This document shows, one piece after another, positions 43,491 through 52,160 of a stretch of DNA of 64,000 nt. The position numbers were made by a program, and so were the translations under genes. The stretch is from positions 19,637-83,636 of the forward strand of contig JAGXTA010000057.1 in the NCBI GenBank assembly GCA_018333535.1, read 5' to 3'. A model generated the notes under the pieces. It did no database searches. It worked only from the letters and a program-made list of their open reading frames with translations, and was not told where the DNA came from. Position 1 is the first letter of the stretch. The number at the start of each line of letters is the position of its first letter. The DNA comes from Deltaproteobacteria bacterium (GTDB taxonomy: Bacteria > Desulfobacterota > BSN033 > UBA1163).

Positions 43491-43585
43491 TTCGGAGTAC
43501 TGAGTTCGCCTGCCTGCCGGCAGGCAGGTAGTTCGGAGTATTTTTATTTCTCCGAACTCTGAACCCCGAACTCCGAACTGGTAAT
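43491..43585. repeat. Intergenic inverted word repeat (AGTTCGGAGT type)
   Basis: Copies of AGTTCGGAGT on the left and ACTCCGAACT on the right form an inverted repeat around a near-perfect palindrome CCTGCCTGCCGGCAGGCAG at the centre-left. Its right half overlaps the last 13 codons of the kinase gene on the minus strand and supplies its stop. Confidence 0.7.
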
Positions 43586-44689
43586 CTTTTTGGGTAGCCT
43601 GACTGAAAAGGCCGTTCCTTTTCCAGACTCGCTCTCGATCTTTACCTCTCCGCGATGGAGTTTTACGATCTCCTGTACCAGTGAGAGTCCGATCCCAAGC
43701 CCCCTGGAATCTCCGAGGGGTTTTGTTTCTTCCTGAAAGAAACGGGTGAAGACTTCATTCAGGGATTGGTGGGAGATTCCAATACCCGTATCCATAATGC
43801 GGGCAAAGGCAAACCGATCATTTTCCGCAAGGGTAACGGTGATCTTTCCTCCCCGGCGGTTGTATTTGATAGCATTGGTGAGAAGGTTATCGAAAAGCTG
43901 GTCAAGTTTATCCGCCACGCCATCGATGGCCAACGGCCCCGCAGGAAGTTGAGTCTCCAATTCTATCTGATATTCCTTCGCCAGAGGTTCAACGGTTGAA
44001 CAGGAGAATTGAATGACCTTAACCAGATCAACCGGCTCAAACGTATAGACCTCTTTCCGAATTCCGAGCTCTGCAAGATCCAGAAGGTTGTCGATATTTT
44101 TTCCAAGCTTATGGAGGTTTTTATAGGAAATCTCCAAAAACCTCTTTTGCTGTTCGGTTAAGGAACCCACTTTCTCCTTGAGGATCATCCCGATATATCC
44201 CATCACAGAGATCATGGGGGTCTTCAATTCATGGCTCACATTGGACAGAAAATCGTCCTTCATCCGGTCTAAACGGAGTAATTCCTCGTTTGCCGATTGT
44301 AGCTTTCCCAGTGTTTCTTTAAGTTCGTCTTCAGCTTTTTTTCGCTCCGTCACTTCCTGCGTGACAACGATCACGCCTAAATATTCATTCCCCGGGCCCC
44401 AGACCGCCGAATAGGTATTATCATAAAATTTTCCCTTGACCAGCTGGAGATTCATCCGGTGATGACCTTTGATCTTCCCCGATCTTAAATCTTCGATAAT
44501 TTTCATCACCTTTGGATGGGCTTTCTTCGGATGACAGTGTAGGATGGACTGGCTCAGCATCTCATTGAGAGGGGTGTTTCGAAGCCTTTCTGCGGCTGGA
44601 TTGAAATAGGAAATCCGATTTTGGTCGTCGATAAAGACGACGCCCTGTTCCATCGATGAAAAGATCTCGTGAAGTATTGACAAATCCAT
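43544..44689 (-). CDS. PAS-domain histidine kinase
   Basis: A 381-residue cytoplasmic kinase. A PAS domain at about 8-115 carries the motif HCHPKKAHPKV (residues 51-61), common to one PAS subgroup, then a short coiled coil (about 115-145), phosphorylated His153 in SNVSHELKTPM and an ATP-binding domain (NLLTNAIKYN, MDTGIGIS, GLGIGLSLV). There is no membrane segment, so it senses an internal signal, perhaps redox. No response regulator is adjacent. The last residues, SSEFGVQSSEK, are encoded by an intergenic repeat and are unlikely to be functional. Confidence 0.9.
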   Translation of the reverse strand: MDLSILHEIFSSMEQGVVFIDDQNRISYFNPAAERLRNTPLNEMLSQSILHCHPKKAHPKVMKIIEDLRSGKIKGHHRMNLQLVKGKFYDNTYSAVWGPGNEYLGVIVVTQEVTERKKAEDELKETLGKLQSANEELLRLDRMKDDFLSNVSHELKTPMISVMGYIGMILKEKVGSLTEQQKRFLEISYKNLHKLGKNIDNLLDLAELGIRKEVYTFEPVDLVKVIQFSCSTVEPLAKEYQIELETQLPAGPLAIDGVADKLDQLFDNLLTNAIKYNRRGGKITVTLAENDRFAFARIMDTGIGISHQSLNEVFTRFFQEETKPLGDSRGLGIGLSLVQEIVKLHRGEVKIESESGKGTAFSVRLPKKITSSEFGVQSSEK

Positions 44690-44734
44690 CTTGATGGCCT
44701 GCTAAAAAAATAACATAAGAGCAGATATCAGACA

Positions 44735-44808
44735 AGAGATTTCTGAGAAAATCCAGAAATCTCTAAAAAATCTGTGGAATCGTTTTTTTGGAATCTGTGT
44801 GATCAGAG
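44735..44808. repeat. Hairpin and GATTACAC-type words in divergent intergenic region
   Basis: AGAGATTTCTG / CAGAAATCTCT (44735-44765) is a perfect 11-bp hairpin with an 8-base loop. It is followed by AATCTGTG words (inverse CACAGATT), the same kind found beside the GxxExxY gene. It may be the scar of a lost cassette. Confidence 0.45.
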
Positions 44809-44846
44809 AGCAAAGGGTAGTTTTTTTAAAGCTCTCATAAAAAAAC

Positions 44847-44875
44847 TTGACTTTTTGAAATGAGATGGATAATTT
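44847..44875 (+). promoter_or_regulatory. Sigma70-type promoter, leaderless arrangement
   Basis: TTGACT (44847-44852), 17-base spacer, TAATTT (44870-44875). The predicted transcription start coincides with the ATG at 44882, so the message would be leaderless. Confidence 0.45.
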
Positions 44876-44881
44876 AACTAT

Positions 44882-45211
44882 ATGAAATCGATATGGATTA
44901 TTTTAATTCTTGCCCTCGCTTGTCCCATCGCTATGGCTGGTCCTGCGCCTTCCGGCCCAAAGGAAATGGCTTCCCGAATCTATACTTATGAAGGCAAACT
45001 GTTCGCCGGGCCTCAGGACCCCGAATACAAGGACTACGATTTAGCCTTACGAAACCACCTCACCAGACGAATCCATAAACGGTTTGGAATAGAGCTTGAC
45101 CCCAAAACCTATTCCGGATTTGACCTCCTTGAGATCGAGGCACTCATCAAGTTTAAGAAGTCGAATGAACCCCTTCATCTCTTCCTGAAGATGTTTCCCA
45201 GAACTCATTGA
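44882..45211 (+). CDS. Small secreted hypothetical protein
   Basis: A 109-residue protein with a clear signal peptide (MKSIWIILILALACPIAMAG, cut near AMA-GP). The mature part (KEMASRIYTYEGKLFAGPQDPEYKDYD and a helical RKFGIELDP-type region, here HKRFGIELDPKTYSGFDLLE, in part) has no cysteine pair and no motif I recognise. It has no Shine-Dalgarno, in line with the predicted leaderless promoter. It precedes the rpmF-plsX region by 222 bases and is probably independent. Confidence 0.6.
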   Translation: MKSIWIILILALACPIAMAGPAPSGPKEMASRIYTYEGKLFAGPQDPEYKDYDLALRNHLTRRIHKRFGIELDPKTYSGFDLLEIEALIKFKKSNEPLHLFLKMFPRTH

Positions 45212-45369
45212 TGATCTTCCATCCCCTTTTAACCCCTCATCCCTGCGCCTCATTTTCCTACCCCGAAAAAATTTAAGGAAAGCTTGCGGTAAATTCCATA
45301 AATCTGTTAATATACTAACGTTTTTTAAAACAACCCGAAACATTCACCCCTTAATTCTTTTAATACCAC

Positions 45370-45397
45370 TTGACAAAGAAAGGTTTTCTTTTATATT
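45370..45397 (+). promoter_or_regulatory. Promoter of the yceD-rpmF-plsX operon
   Basis: TTGACA (45370-45375), 16-base spacer, TATATT (45392-45397), giving a leader of about 30 bases before the yceD ATG. Good match to the sigma70 consensus. Confidence 0.55.
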
Positions 45398-45433
45398 TAA
45401 CAATCTAATTTATCGAATCTTAACAGAATCGGT

Positions 45434-45970
45434 ATGTTGACTCTAAAACTGGATGAGATTCCCGATGAGGGGTTGGAACTGAAATGGAAAGAAGAGCCGA
45501 CGGCTCTCTCAGGCTATCTCGAAAGCCTTTCCGAGATAGACTTCGAGTTCGAAAGCCCGCTTCAATCCGAAGCAAAAATCAGGAGGGTAGGGGAGTCGGT
45601 CCTGATCAAAGGGGGAGTACAGGCCGTCCTGCAATTGCAATGTGTGAGGTGCCTTAAGGAATTCTCCTATCCGCTTGCCTCTGCATTCGAATTGACCCTC
45701 CACCCTTTAAAGGGAACGGGTTTTACGGAAGAGACGGAACTATCCGCAAACGAGCTCGAATCGAATTTCTTTGAAGGGGGAGAGCTTCATCTCTCCGAGA
45801 TCGCATGCGAACAGATATTTTTGGAGATTCCCATTCAACCCCTTTGCCAGGAAACGTGTAATGGGCTATGTCCTAACTGCGGGAAAGATTTGAATCTCTC
45901 CACCTGCGACTGTATGAAAAAGGAAATTAGGACAGGGTTTGATGTTCTTAAAAAATTGAAGCTGAATTGA
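45434..45970 (+). CDS. yceD: YceD/DUF177 family protein
   Basis: A 178-residue protein of the YceD family, nearly always encoded just before rpmF. Two zinc-type cysteine pairs are visible: CVRC (about residue 73) and a C-terminal cluster CQETCNGLCPNCGKDL with CDC after it. The family is linked to 23S rRNA or large-subunit production in bacteria and plants; the precise action is not settled. rpmF follows after a 200-base gap that carries a REP-like palindrome. Confidence 0.88.
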   Translation: MLTLKLDEIPDEGLELKWKEEPTALSGYLESLSEIDFEFESPLQSEAKIRRVGESVLIKGGVQAVLQLQCVRCLKEFSYPLASAFELTLHPLKGTGFTEETELSANELESNFFEGGELHLSEIACEQIFLEIPIQPLCQETCNGLCPNCGKDLNLSTCDCMKKEIRTGFDVLKKLKLN

Positions 45971-46057
45971 TGTTAAGGATGAGTTTAGAAATATGAGTTA
46001 AGAAAAGAAAATTTAAAAATATGAATCAGTTTAGTTTTTTGAAAATTTCTCCATCTT

Positions 46058-46130
46058 GTCATTCCCGTGTAAACGGGAATCCAGAACAAGCCATAAAAAA
46101 GAGTGGATTCCTGCTTCCGCAGGAATGACG
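46058..46130. repeat. REP-like palindrome (CATTCCCG family)
   Basis: GTCATTCCCGT / ACGGGAATCCAG and TGGATTCCTGC / GCAGGAATGACG form paired hairpins, the same family as at 19.3 and 63.6 kb. It interrupts the yceD-rpmF gap and might affect relative expression of the two genes. Confidence 0.75.
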
Positions 46131-46170
46131 AGGGGAGGATTCATCATCTTAAAAAGAAAGGATCTTTCCA

Positions 46171-46356
46171 ATGGGAGTTCCAAAAAGAAGGCAATCATCT
46201 TCGAGAAGGGATAAACGCCGAGCCCATGATCAATTGAAATCTCCGGCCTTTTCACTCTGCCCCCAATGTCACGAGCCGCTATTGCCGCATCATGTCTGTC
46301 CGCATTGTGGGACGTATAAGGGGAAAGAGATTGTCAAAGTAGAAGAAGAGAAATAG
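46171..46356 (+). CDS. rpmF: Large ribosomal subunit protein bL32
   Basis: A 61-residue ribosomal protein. The start [20 protein letters not shown] (in part) is typical bL32, and CPQC / CPHCG provide four cysteines for zinc, so this is the zinc-containing form. The C-terminal tail [12 protein letters not shown] is somewhat acidic. GAAAGG precedes the ATG. It is followed 21 bases later by plsX, the standard order that links ribosome and membrane-lipid synthesis. Confidence 0.96.
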   Translation: MGVPKRRQSSSRRDKRRAHDQLKSPAFSLCPQCHEPLLPHHVCPHCGTYKGKEIVKVEEEK

Positions 46357-46377
46357 GGGGAGAAAGAGAAAGAGGCG

Positions 46378-47442
46378 ATGAAGATTGCGGTTGATGCGAT
46401 GGGAGGAGATTTCGCTCCCCAGAATATTGTCGAAGGGGCGTTCAAAGCAGTTAAGGAACATGGGGTGAAAGTCGTCCTGGTGGGGGACGAAGACCAGGTG
46501 AGTAAAGAACTCTCCAAATATCCTACCTCCAAACTGCCCATCTATATCCATCATACCTCCCACGTCGTCGCCATGCATGACTCCCCTTCCACGGTTCTCA
46601 GGAGAATGAAGGAAAGTTCGGTCAAGGTAGCCATCGACCTCGAAAAAGAGGGTCAGGTCAATGGGGTGGTTTCTGCGGGAAATTCCGGAGCGGCCATGGC
46701 CCTGGCCATGTTTATCTTTAAAAAGCTGGAGGGAGTAGACCGGCCTGCGATTGCCACGATCCATCCGGCGATCAAAGGCTCGACCGTGCTCGTTGACTCC
46801 GGCGGGAATGTCGATTGCAAACCCTCCCATCTCGTTCAGTTCGCGCTCATGGGAGACGCCTATGCCAAATATATCATTGGGGAAAAGGAGCCGAGGATCG
46901 GTCTCCTGAGCAATGGAGAAGAGGAAGGGAAGGGGAACGAATTGACGAGAGAGGTTCACGAAATCCTGTCGGAGATGGATATTAACTACATCGGTTATGT
47001 TGAGGGAAGAGCTCTCAACAGCGGCGAGGTTGATGTCATCGTCTGCGACGGTTTTGTCGGCAATGTGGCTTTGAAGATCAGCGAAGGGCTGTGGGAGACA
47101 GTCCACGGAATTCTCAGATGGGAGGCGAAGGATAATTTAAGGGCAAAAGTCGCCTATTTTTTTATGAGACGGGCGATCCGCCGCCTGGAGAAGCGGTTTG
47201 ACTATTCGGAGTATGGTGGGGCTCCCCTGCTCGGGGTGAACGGAAATTGTGTCATCTGTCATGGCGCCTCCAATGCCAAGGCGATTATGAATGCCATTGT
47301 TCTGGCTGCCAGCCTCGCAAAGAATAAACTGAATGAACATCTGATTCAGGAATTGAGAGAGAAGCAAGACCTGCTCCGCCCCGGACAGAGATCGAGGAAC
47401 GGGTTTAAAAAAGTAGGTAACTCTAAACAGATGAATGAATAG
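46378..47442 (+). CDS. plsX: Phosphate acyltransferase PlsX
   Basis: A 354-residue peripheral membrane enzyme that turns acyl-ACP and phosphate into acyl-phosphate for PlsY. Conserved segments include MKIAVDAMGGDFAPQNIVEG, GNSGAAMALAMF, ALMGDAYAKYI, NGEEEGKGNEL and GAPLLGVNGNCVICHGASNAKA (in part). Full length and with no missing motif. plsY is far away at 60.4 kb. The next gene, six bases downstream, is an acyl-CoA dehydrogenase rather than the expected fabH. Confidence 0.96.
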   Translation: MKIAVDAMGGDFAPQNIVEGAFKAVKEHGVKVVLVGDEDQVSKELSKYPTSKLPIYIHHTSHVVAMHDSPSTVLRRMKESSVKVAIDLEKEGQVNGVVSAGNSGAAMALAMFIFKKLEGVDRPAIATIHPAIKGSTVLVDSGGNVDCKPSHLVQFALMGDAYAKYIIGEKEPRIGLLSNGEEEGKGNELTREVHEILSEMDINYIGYVEGRALNSGEVDVIVCDGFVGNVALKISEGLWETVHGILRWEAKDNLRAKVAYFFMRRAIRRLEKRFDYSEYGGAPLLGVNGNCVICHGASNAKAIMNAIVLAASLAKNKLNEHLIQELREKQDLLRPGQRSRNGFKKVGNSKQMNE

Positions 47443-47454
47443 GAGGGAGTGAAC

Positions 47455-48618
47455 TTGGATTATTTTTTAACGCCTGAGCAGAAGTCGATCCGGGATTTAG
47501 CGCGAAAGATTGCCATCGAGAAAGTATTGCCGGTTCGAGCCGAACTGGATGAGAAGGAAGAGTTTCCATGGGAGATCATAAAGGTTTGCGCAGAGGCAGG
47601 TCTCATGGGGATCTCCATTGAAGAGGAGTACGGAGGCTTCGGGGGAGGGGTCCTTGAAAACTGTCTGGCGGTAGAAGAAATGAGCCGGATCTGCCTGGGA
47701 GTAGCCACCAGTTATGCAGCCAGTGGTTTGGGAGCCCATCCGATCATGCTCTACGGAAGCCCGGAACAGAAGAAAAAGTATCTTCCGGATATTGCCACCG
47801 GAAAGAAATTAGCCGCCTTTGGATTGACCGAAGCCGATGCCGGAAGTGACGCCGGTTCAATCCGCACGACCGCCACCCGGACAGAGGGTGGCTATATTTT
47901 GAATGGAACAAAGCAGTGGATCACTAATGGAGGGGAGGCCGAGACCTACACCATCATTGCCATGACCGACCGTTCCAAGGGACCGAGGGGGGCAAGCGCC
48001 TTCATCCTTGAAAAAGGAATGGGCGGTTTCACCTTCGGGAAGAAAGAGAACAAGATGGGCATTCGGGCCTCTACCACAAGGGAACTGGTCTTTCAGGATT
48101 GTTTCGTTCCCAAGGCGAATCTTATCGCCAAGGAAGGGATGGGATTTATCGTCACCATGAGAACCTTCGACCGGACCCGGCCCGGGGTGGGAGCCCAGGG
48201 CGTTGGTCTGGCTCAGGGAGCCCTTGATGAAGCGGTTCGATATGCGAGGGAGCGGGAACAGTTTGGGAAGAAGATCATCTCCTTTCAGGCGGTCCAGCAT
48301 ATGCTGGCTGATATGGCCACCCAGGTTGAGGCCGCACGGGCTCTGGTCTATTCCGTGTCGCGGTACATCGACCAATCGGAAAACCCAAAAGAGATCTCAA
48401 AGGTCTCGGGTATGGCAAAAGTCTTTGCCAGTGATACCGCCATGAAGGTGACGACCGATGCCGTTCAGATCTTTGGCGGTTACGGTTATATGAAGGAGTA
48501 CCCCGTAGAGAAGATGATGCGGGATGCGAAGATCCTCCAGATCTATGAGGGGACCAATCAGATCCAGAGGAATGTCATCGGTCTCGAATTGAGCAAAGAG
48601 TACGCAGGAAGGAAATGA
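47455..48618 (+). CDS. Acyl-CoA dehydrogenase in the fabH position
   Basis: A 387-residue flavoprotein of the short/branched-chain acyl-CoA dehydrogenase type: N-terminal helical domain (FLTPEQKSIRDLARK), FAD-binding middle (GLTEADAGSDAGSIRTTA, NGTKQWITNG) and C-terminal helical domain with REREQFGKKI, IFGGYGYMKEYPVEKMMRD and the catalytic Glu in QIYEGTNQIQRN. It should be able to oxidise an acyl-CoA with electrons going to an ETF. The start is TTG eight bases after AGGAGG; GTG two codons earlier is too close. It lies between plsX and fabD and overlaps fabD by four bases, so it is expressed with fatty-acid synthesis. Confidence 0.9.
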   Translation: MDYFLTPEQKSIRDLARKIAIEKVLPVRAELDEKEEFPWEIIKVCAEAGLMGISIEEEYGGFGGGVLENCLAVEEMSRICLGVATSYAASGLGAHPIMLYGSPEQKKKYLPDIATGKKLAAFGLTEADAGSDAGSIRTTATRTEGGYILNGTKQWITNGGEAETYTIIAMTDRSKGPRGASAFILEKGMGGFTFGKKENKMGIRASTTRELVFQDCFVPKANLIAKEGMGFIVTMRTFDRTRPGVGAQGVGLAQGALDEAVRYAREREQFGKKIISFQAVQHMLADMATQVEAARALVYSVSRYIDQSENPKEISKVSGMAKVFASDTAMKVTTDAVQIFGGYGYMKEYPVEKMMRDAKILQIYEGTNQIQRNVIGLELSKEYAGRK

Positions 48619-49541
48619 TGTCATCGAAGGTGGCTTTTGTTTTTCCAGGACAGGGTTCCCAGGCGGTTGGAATGGGGAAGGAGTTTTACGACCATTTCAA
48701 GGCGGCAAGGGAGGTCTTCGAAGAAGCCGACGACACGCTCCGCTTCTCGATTTCAGGACTCTGTTTTAACGGACCGGAAGAGAGTTTGAAATTGACCGAA
48801 AATACCCAGCCTGCTGTGTTGACTACAAGCATTGCCGCTCTCAGGGTCCTCCAGGCGGAGAAAGGGATTGAGCCCGGGCTCACTGCCGGACATAGCCTGG
48901 GAGAGTATAGCGCCCTGGTCTCATCAGGTGCGCTCTCTTTTGCTGAGGCTGTTCAAATCGTCCGGCTCCGAGGAAAGTTTATGCAGGAGGCTGTTCCGGT
49001 TGGGGAAGGAACCATGGCCGCTATTCTCGGTATGGAGCGCGAAGAAGTGGAGAGGGTCTGCGAAGAAGCCTCTTCAGGAGAAGTTCTATCCCCTGCCAAT
49101 TTCAACTGCCCGGGACAGATCGTCATTGCCGGGCATACAAAGGCGGTCGAACGGGCAATCGAAATCGTCAAGCAGAAGGGCAAAAAGGCCATGGTCCTTC
49201 AGGTCAGCGCCCCTTTCCATTCTCCCTTGATGAAACCCGCAGGGGTTCGACTGAGCGAAGCCCTTCAGCGCACCCACGTTAAAGAGCTACGGGTTCCGGT
49301 CGTGACGAATGTGGAAGCGAAAGCCAATTCGGCATTGGAAAGGGTAAAACCCCTTCTGGTGGAACAGGTATCGAACCCTGTCCGCTGGGAAGAGTCCATG
49401 CGACAGATGATTGAAGAAGGGATCGAACAAGTTCTGGAGATAGGTCCGGGAAAGGTGCTTTCCGGTCTGATGAAGCGGATTGATCCGAAAGTGGGAACAG
49501 GAAATTTAGAAGATATTCAGTCATTGAAAAAGATGGGTTAA
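48615..49541 (+). CDS. fabD: Malonyl-CoA:ACP transacylase FabD
   Basis: A 308-residue enzyme that loads malonyl groups onto ACP. VFPGQGSQAVGMGKE at the start, the nucleophile Ser in GHSLGEYSAL (about residue 93), Arg in LRGKFMQEAVP, FNCPGQIVIAG, and the catalytic His in SAPFHSPLM are intact. The start overlaps the dehydrogenase stop (ATGA type) with GGAAGG upstream. Its final codons GGT TAA belong to the arm of the repeat that follows, so the insertion touched the 3' end without apparent damage. Confidence 0.96.
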   Translation: MMSSKVAFVFPGQGSQAVGMGKEFYDHFKAAREVFEEADDTLRFSISGLCFNGPEESLKLTENTQPAVLTTSIAALRVLQAEKGIEPGLTAGHSLGEYSALVSSGALSFAEAVQIVRLRGKFMQEAVPVGEGTMAAILGMEREEVERVCEEASSGEVLSPANFNCPGQIVIAGHTKAVERAIEIVKQKGKKAMVLQVSAPFHSPLMKPAGVRLSEALQRTHVKELRVPVVTNVEAKANSALERVKPLLVEQVSNPVRWEESMRQMIEEGIEQVLEIGPGKVLSGLMKRIDPKVGTGNLEDIQSLKKMG

Positions 49542-49757
49542 GGTTACGGTTACGAAGCCCGTTTCGGTTAGCGTCAATCGGTTATCGGTGACGATGCTGG
49601 CCCTGAACACCATGCGGTGCAGGGCTGGTATCGAAACAAGAAACTCGAAATTAGAAGTTCGAGAGTCAAGCATCGATATACGAGATTCGATACAAGCTTC
49701 GACAACGACAAACGTAGCCTTTTATTTACGATACGGGCATCGTTTCCGTTGCCGTTA
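49542..49757. repeat. MITE-like repeat, copy B (longest)
   Basis: Starts GGTTACGGTTACGAAGCCC and ends with GATACGGGCATCGTTTCCG then TTGCCGTTA, the inverse with mismatches. It contains the GCCCTGAACACC / GGTGCAGGGC hairpin and an extra TCGA-rich section. At 216 bp it is the largest of four copies, filling the fabD-fabG gap and beginning directly at the fabD stop. Confidence 0.7.
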
Positions 49758-49787
49758 TACCTTATGTTCTAAGCATAGGAGAAAAGC

Positions 49788-50528
49788 GTGGAACTTTCAG
49801 GGAAAGTAGCCTTAGTTACAGGAGCGGCGCAGGGGATCGGGAAGGCGATCGCACTGCTTCTCGCAAAAAATGGAGCGGGTGTAGTCGTCTCGGATATCAA
49901 TCTCGAAAAGGCTCAAGAAACTGCCAATGAGATTCAGGGGATGGGCAGAAGATCCTTTGCGATAAAGGTCAATGTCGCCGATCTCAAAGACGTAGAACGG
50001 ATGGTTGAGGCGATCGTTGAACAATTCGGACGGATCGACATCCTGGTCAACAATGCGGGCATCACCCGCGACCGGTTGATCCTGAGGATGACCGAGGAGG
50101 ACTGGGATGCGGTCCTCAACGTCAATCTGAAGGGGACGTTCAACTGCACGAAGGCGGCCATCCGACACATGTCGAAGCAGAAGAGCGGGAAGATCGTCAG
50201 CATCGCTTCGGTGTCCGGCGAGATGGGGAATCCGGGACAGGCCAACTATGCGGCCTCCAAAGCAGGAGTGATCGGTTTTACCAAGACCATCGCACGGGAA
50301 TTTGCGGGAAGAGGAATCAACGTGAATGCCATTGCTCCCGGGTATATTCAGACTCCCATGACCGATGCTGTTCCCGAAAAGGCCAAAGAGGAGTTGAAGC
50401 GGATGATCCCGATGGAGCGACTGGGGCAGCCCGAGGACGTGGCCCAGGCCGTGCTCTTCCTTGTTTCAGAAAATTCGAGTTATATCACCGGACAGGTATT
50501 AAATGTCAACGGTGGCATCTATATGTGA
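49788..50528 (+). CDS. fabG: 3-oxoacyl-ACP reductase FabG
   Basis: A 246-residue short-chain dehydrogenase that reduces 3-oxoacyl-ACP with NADPH in chain elongation. It has the cofactor motif TGAAQGIGKAIA (about 11-22), NNAG (about 87-90), and the catalytic set Asn115, Ser in SIASVSGEMGN, and YAASK (Tyr, Lys). The ending GQVLNVNGGIYM is typical. Start is GTG, six bases after AGGAG. Upstream lies the longest copy of the MITE-like repeat; acpP follows after 12 bases. Confidence 0.95.
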   Translation: MELSGKVALVTGAAQGIGKAIALLLAKNGAGVVVSDINLEKAQETANEIQGMGRRSFAIKVNVADLKDVERMVEAIVEQFGRIDILVNNAGITRDRLILRMTEEDWDAVLNVNLKGTFNCTKAAIRHMSKQKSGKIVSIASVSGEMGNPGQANYAASKAGVIGFTKTIAREFAGRGINVNAIAPGYIQTPMTDAVPEKAKEELKRMIPMERLGQPEDVAQAVLFLVSENSSYITGQVLNVNGGIYM

Positions 50529-50540
50529 GGAGGTGGATCA

Positions 50541-50777
50541 ATGGACGTTGATAAGAGGGTAAAGGAGATTATCGTTGAGCAGTTGGGAGTGAATGAAAGC
50601 GAGGTCAATCCGGAAGCCAAATTCATCGACGATCTGGGAGCGGATTCTCTCGATCTGGTGGAACTGGTGATGGCTCTCGAGGAGGAGTACAACTTGGAAA
50701 TCTCCGATGAGGATGCGGAGAAGATCCAGACCGTGGGCGATGCTATTGAGTATATCCGTGCACATGTGGCTCAATAG
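50541..50777 (+). CDS. acpP: Acyl carrier protein
   Basis: A 78-residue acidic four-helix protein that carries growing acyl chains. Ser36 in [16 protein letters not shown] receives 4'-phosphopantetheine. The residues around it (DLGADSLD) and the final helix (VGDAIEYI) are standard. AGGAGG precedes the ATG closely. fabF follows after 136 bases occupied by a palindromic AT-rich element. Confidence 0.97.
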   Translation: MDVDKRVKEIIVEQLGVNESEVNPEAKFIDDLGADSLDLVELVMALEEEYNLEISDEDAEKIQTVGDAIEYIRAHVAQ

Positions 50778-50793
50778 GTATCTCAAAATAATC

Positions 50794-50890
50794 ATTGCAA
50801 AATTAGCATTGCAAAATTAGCAATTAACAATGAAAGGGAAAAAATTTTTTCATTGTTAACTTTGAATTGCTAATTTCCCATTTTGCAATG
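50794..50890. repeat. Intergenic inverted word repeat (GCAAAATTAGCAATT type)
   Basis: TTAGCAATTAACAATGAAA on the left pairs with TTTCATTGTTAAC and TTGAATTGCTAA on the right, with outer copies of ATTGCAAAATT. It could form a long AT-rich hairpin between acpP and fabF, possibly lowering read-through so that acpP mRNA exceeds fabF mRNA. Confidence 0.65.
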
Positions 50891-50913
50891 GTTTTTAAAA
50901 GGGGGGAGATGTT

Positions 50914-52155
50914 TTGAGAAGAAGAGTTGTTGTCACAGGAATGGGATTGGTAGTCCCCATTGGGATCGGAGTCGAAACAGCCTGGAAGAATGCCTGTGAA
51001 GGAAAGTCAGGCATTGGGCGGCTGACCCGGTTCGATGCGGAAGGGTTCGACACCAGGATTTCCGCTGAGGTAAAAGGCTTCAATCCAGAGTTATACATCG
51101 AGAAGAAAGAGGTCAAGAAGATGGACCTCTTCATCCAGTACGCCCTCGCTGCAGCCAAGGAGGCGGTAGAGGATTCCGGGTTAAGCATTACCCCCGAGAA
51201 TGGCAACCGGATCGGTGTCATCGTCGGGACAGGATTGGGCGGACTGCCCACCATTGAGAAGTATCACCAAATCCTCATGGAAAGAGGGCCGGGAAGGATC
51301 AGCCCCTTCTTCATTCCCATGCTCATTGCCAATCTCGCTGCTGGACAGATTGCCATTCAATACGGCGCCAAAGGGCCCAATATCTGTCTCGTGACCGCCT
51401 GTGCCACAGGGGGTCACTGCATTGGAGATGCTTTACGGGCCATTGTCTACGGAGATGCAGACGCCGTCATTGCCGGTGGGACCGAGGCCAATATCACCCC
51501 TCTCACCGTCGGCGGGTTCAATGCGATGAAAGCCCTCTCCACCCAGAATGACGAACCGGAGAAGGCCTGCCGCCCATTTGAAAAGAACCGAAATGGTTTT
51601 GTCATTGCCGAAGGAGCCGGGATTGTCATGCTGGAAGAGCTGGAATTTGCTCAAAAGAGGAACGCAAGAATTTACGCCGAACTGATCGGCTATGGTTATA
51701 CCGGAGACGCCCACCATATCACCGCACCTTCCCCGGACGGGGATGGGGCCATCCGGTGCATGAGAATGGCCATCAAAGATGCGGGATTGAAACCGGAGGA
51801 TATTGATTACATCAATGCCCACGGGACCTCCACACAGCTCAATGATCTGACTGAAACCATTGCCATTAAAAAAGTCTTCGGCGATCACGCCAAAAAAATA
51901 CCCATCAGCGCCACCAAGTCGATGACCGGCCATCTGCTCGGAGCAGCCGGAAGCACAGAAGCCATCTTCACCGTCCTCGCCCTCAGGGATGGGATCCTCC
52001 CTCCCACGATCAACTACGAGGAACCGGATCCGGAATGCGATCTGGACTATGTCCCCAATGCGGCGAGGCGCCAGCACCTGAATACGGGGATGTCGAACGC
52101 CTTCGGTTTCGGCGGAACGAATGCATCCCTCATCTTTAAAAAGTTCACAGGATAG
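50914..52155 (+). CDS. fabF: 3-oxoacyl-ACP synthase II FabF
   Basis: A 413-residue condensing enzyme that elongates acyl-ACP with malonyl-ACP. The catalytic triad is visible: Cys in VTACATGGH, His in [11 protein letters not shown] and His in [12 protein letters not shown]. The final [11 protein letters not shown] is characteristic. It begins with TTG after GGGGGAG. It is the only 3-oxoacyl-ACP synthase in the window; the initiating enzyme FabH is not present in this cluster. Confidence 0.95.
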   Translation: MRRRVVVTGMGLVVPIGIGVETAWKNACEGKSGIGRLTRFDAEGFDTRISAEVKGFNPELYIEKKEVKKMDLFIQYALAAAKEAVEDSGLSITPENGNRIGVIVGTGLGGLPTIEKYHQILMERGPGRISPFFIPMLIANLAAGQIAIQYGAKGPNICLVTACATGGHCIGDALRAIVYGDADAVIAGGTEANITPLTVGGFNAMKALSTQNDEPEKACRPFEKNRNGFVIAEGAGIVMLEELEFAQKRNARIYAELIGYGYTGDAHHITAPSPDGDGAIRCMRMAIKDAGLKPEDIDYINAHGTSTQLNDLTETIAIKKVFGDHAKKIPISATKSMTGHLLGAAGSTEAIFTVLALRDGILPPTINYEEPDPECDLDYVPNAARRQHLNTGMSNAFGFGGTNASLIFKKFTG

Positions 52156-52160
52156 CAGTG

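Noticed and set aside
46279..47106. 275-residue minus-strand frame opposite plsX
   Set aside because: Shadow; plsX on the plus strand carries all family motifs.
49588..49809. 73-residue frame between fabD and fabG
   Set aside because: It lies almost wholly within repeat copy B and runs into fabG.
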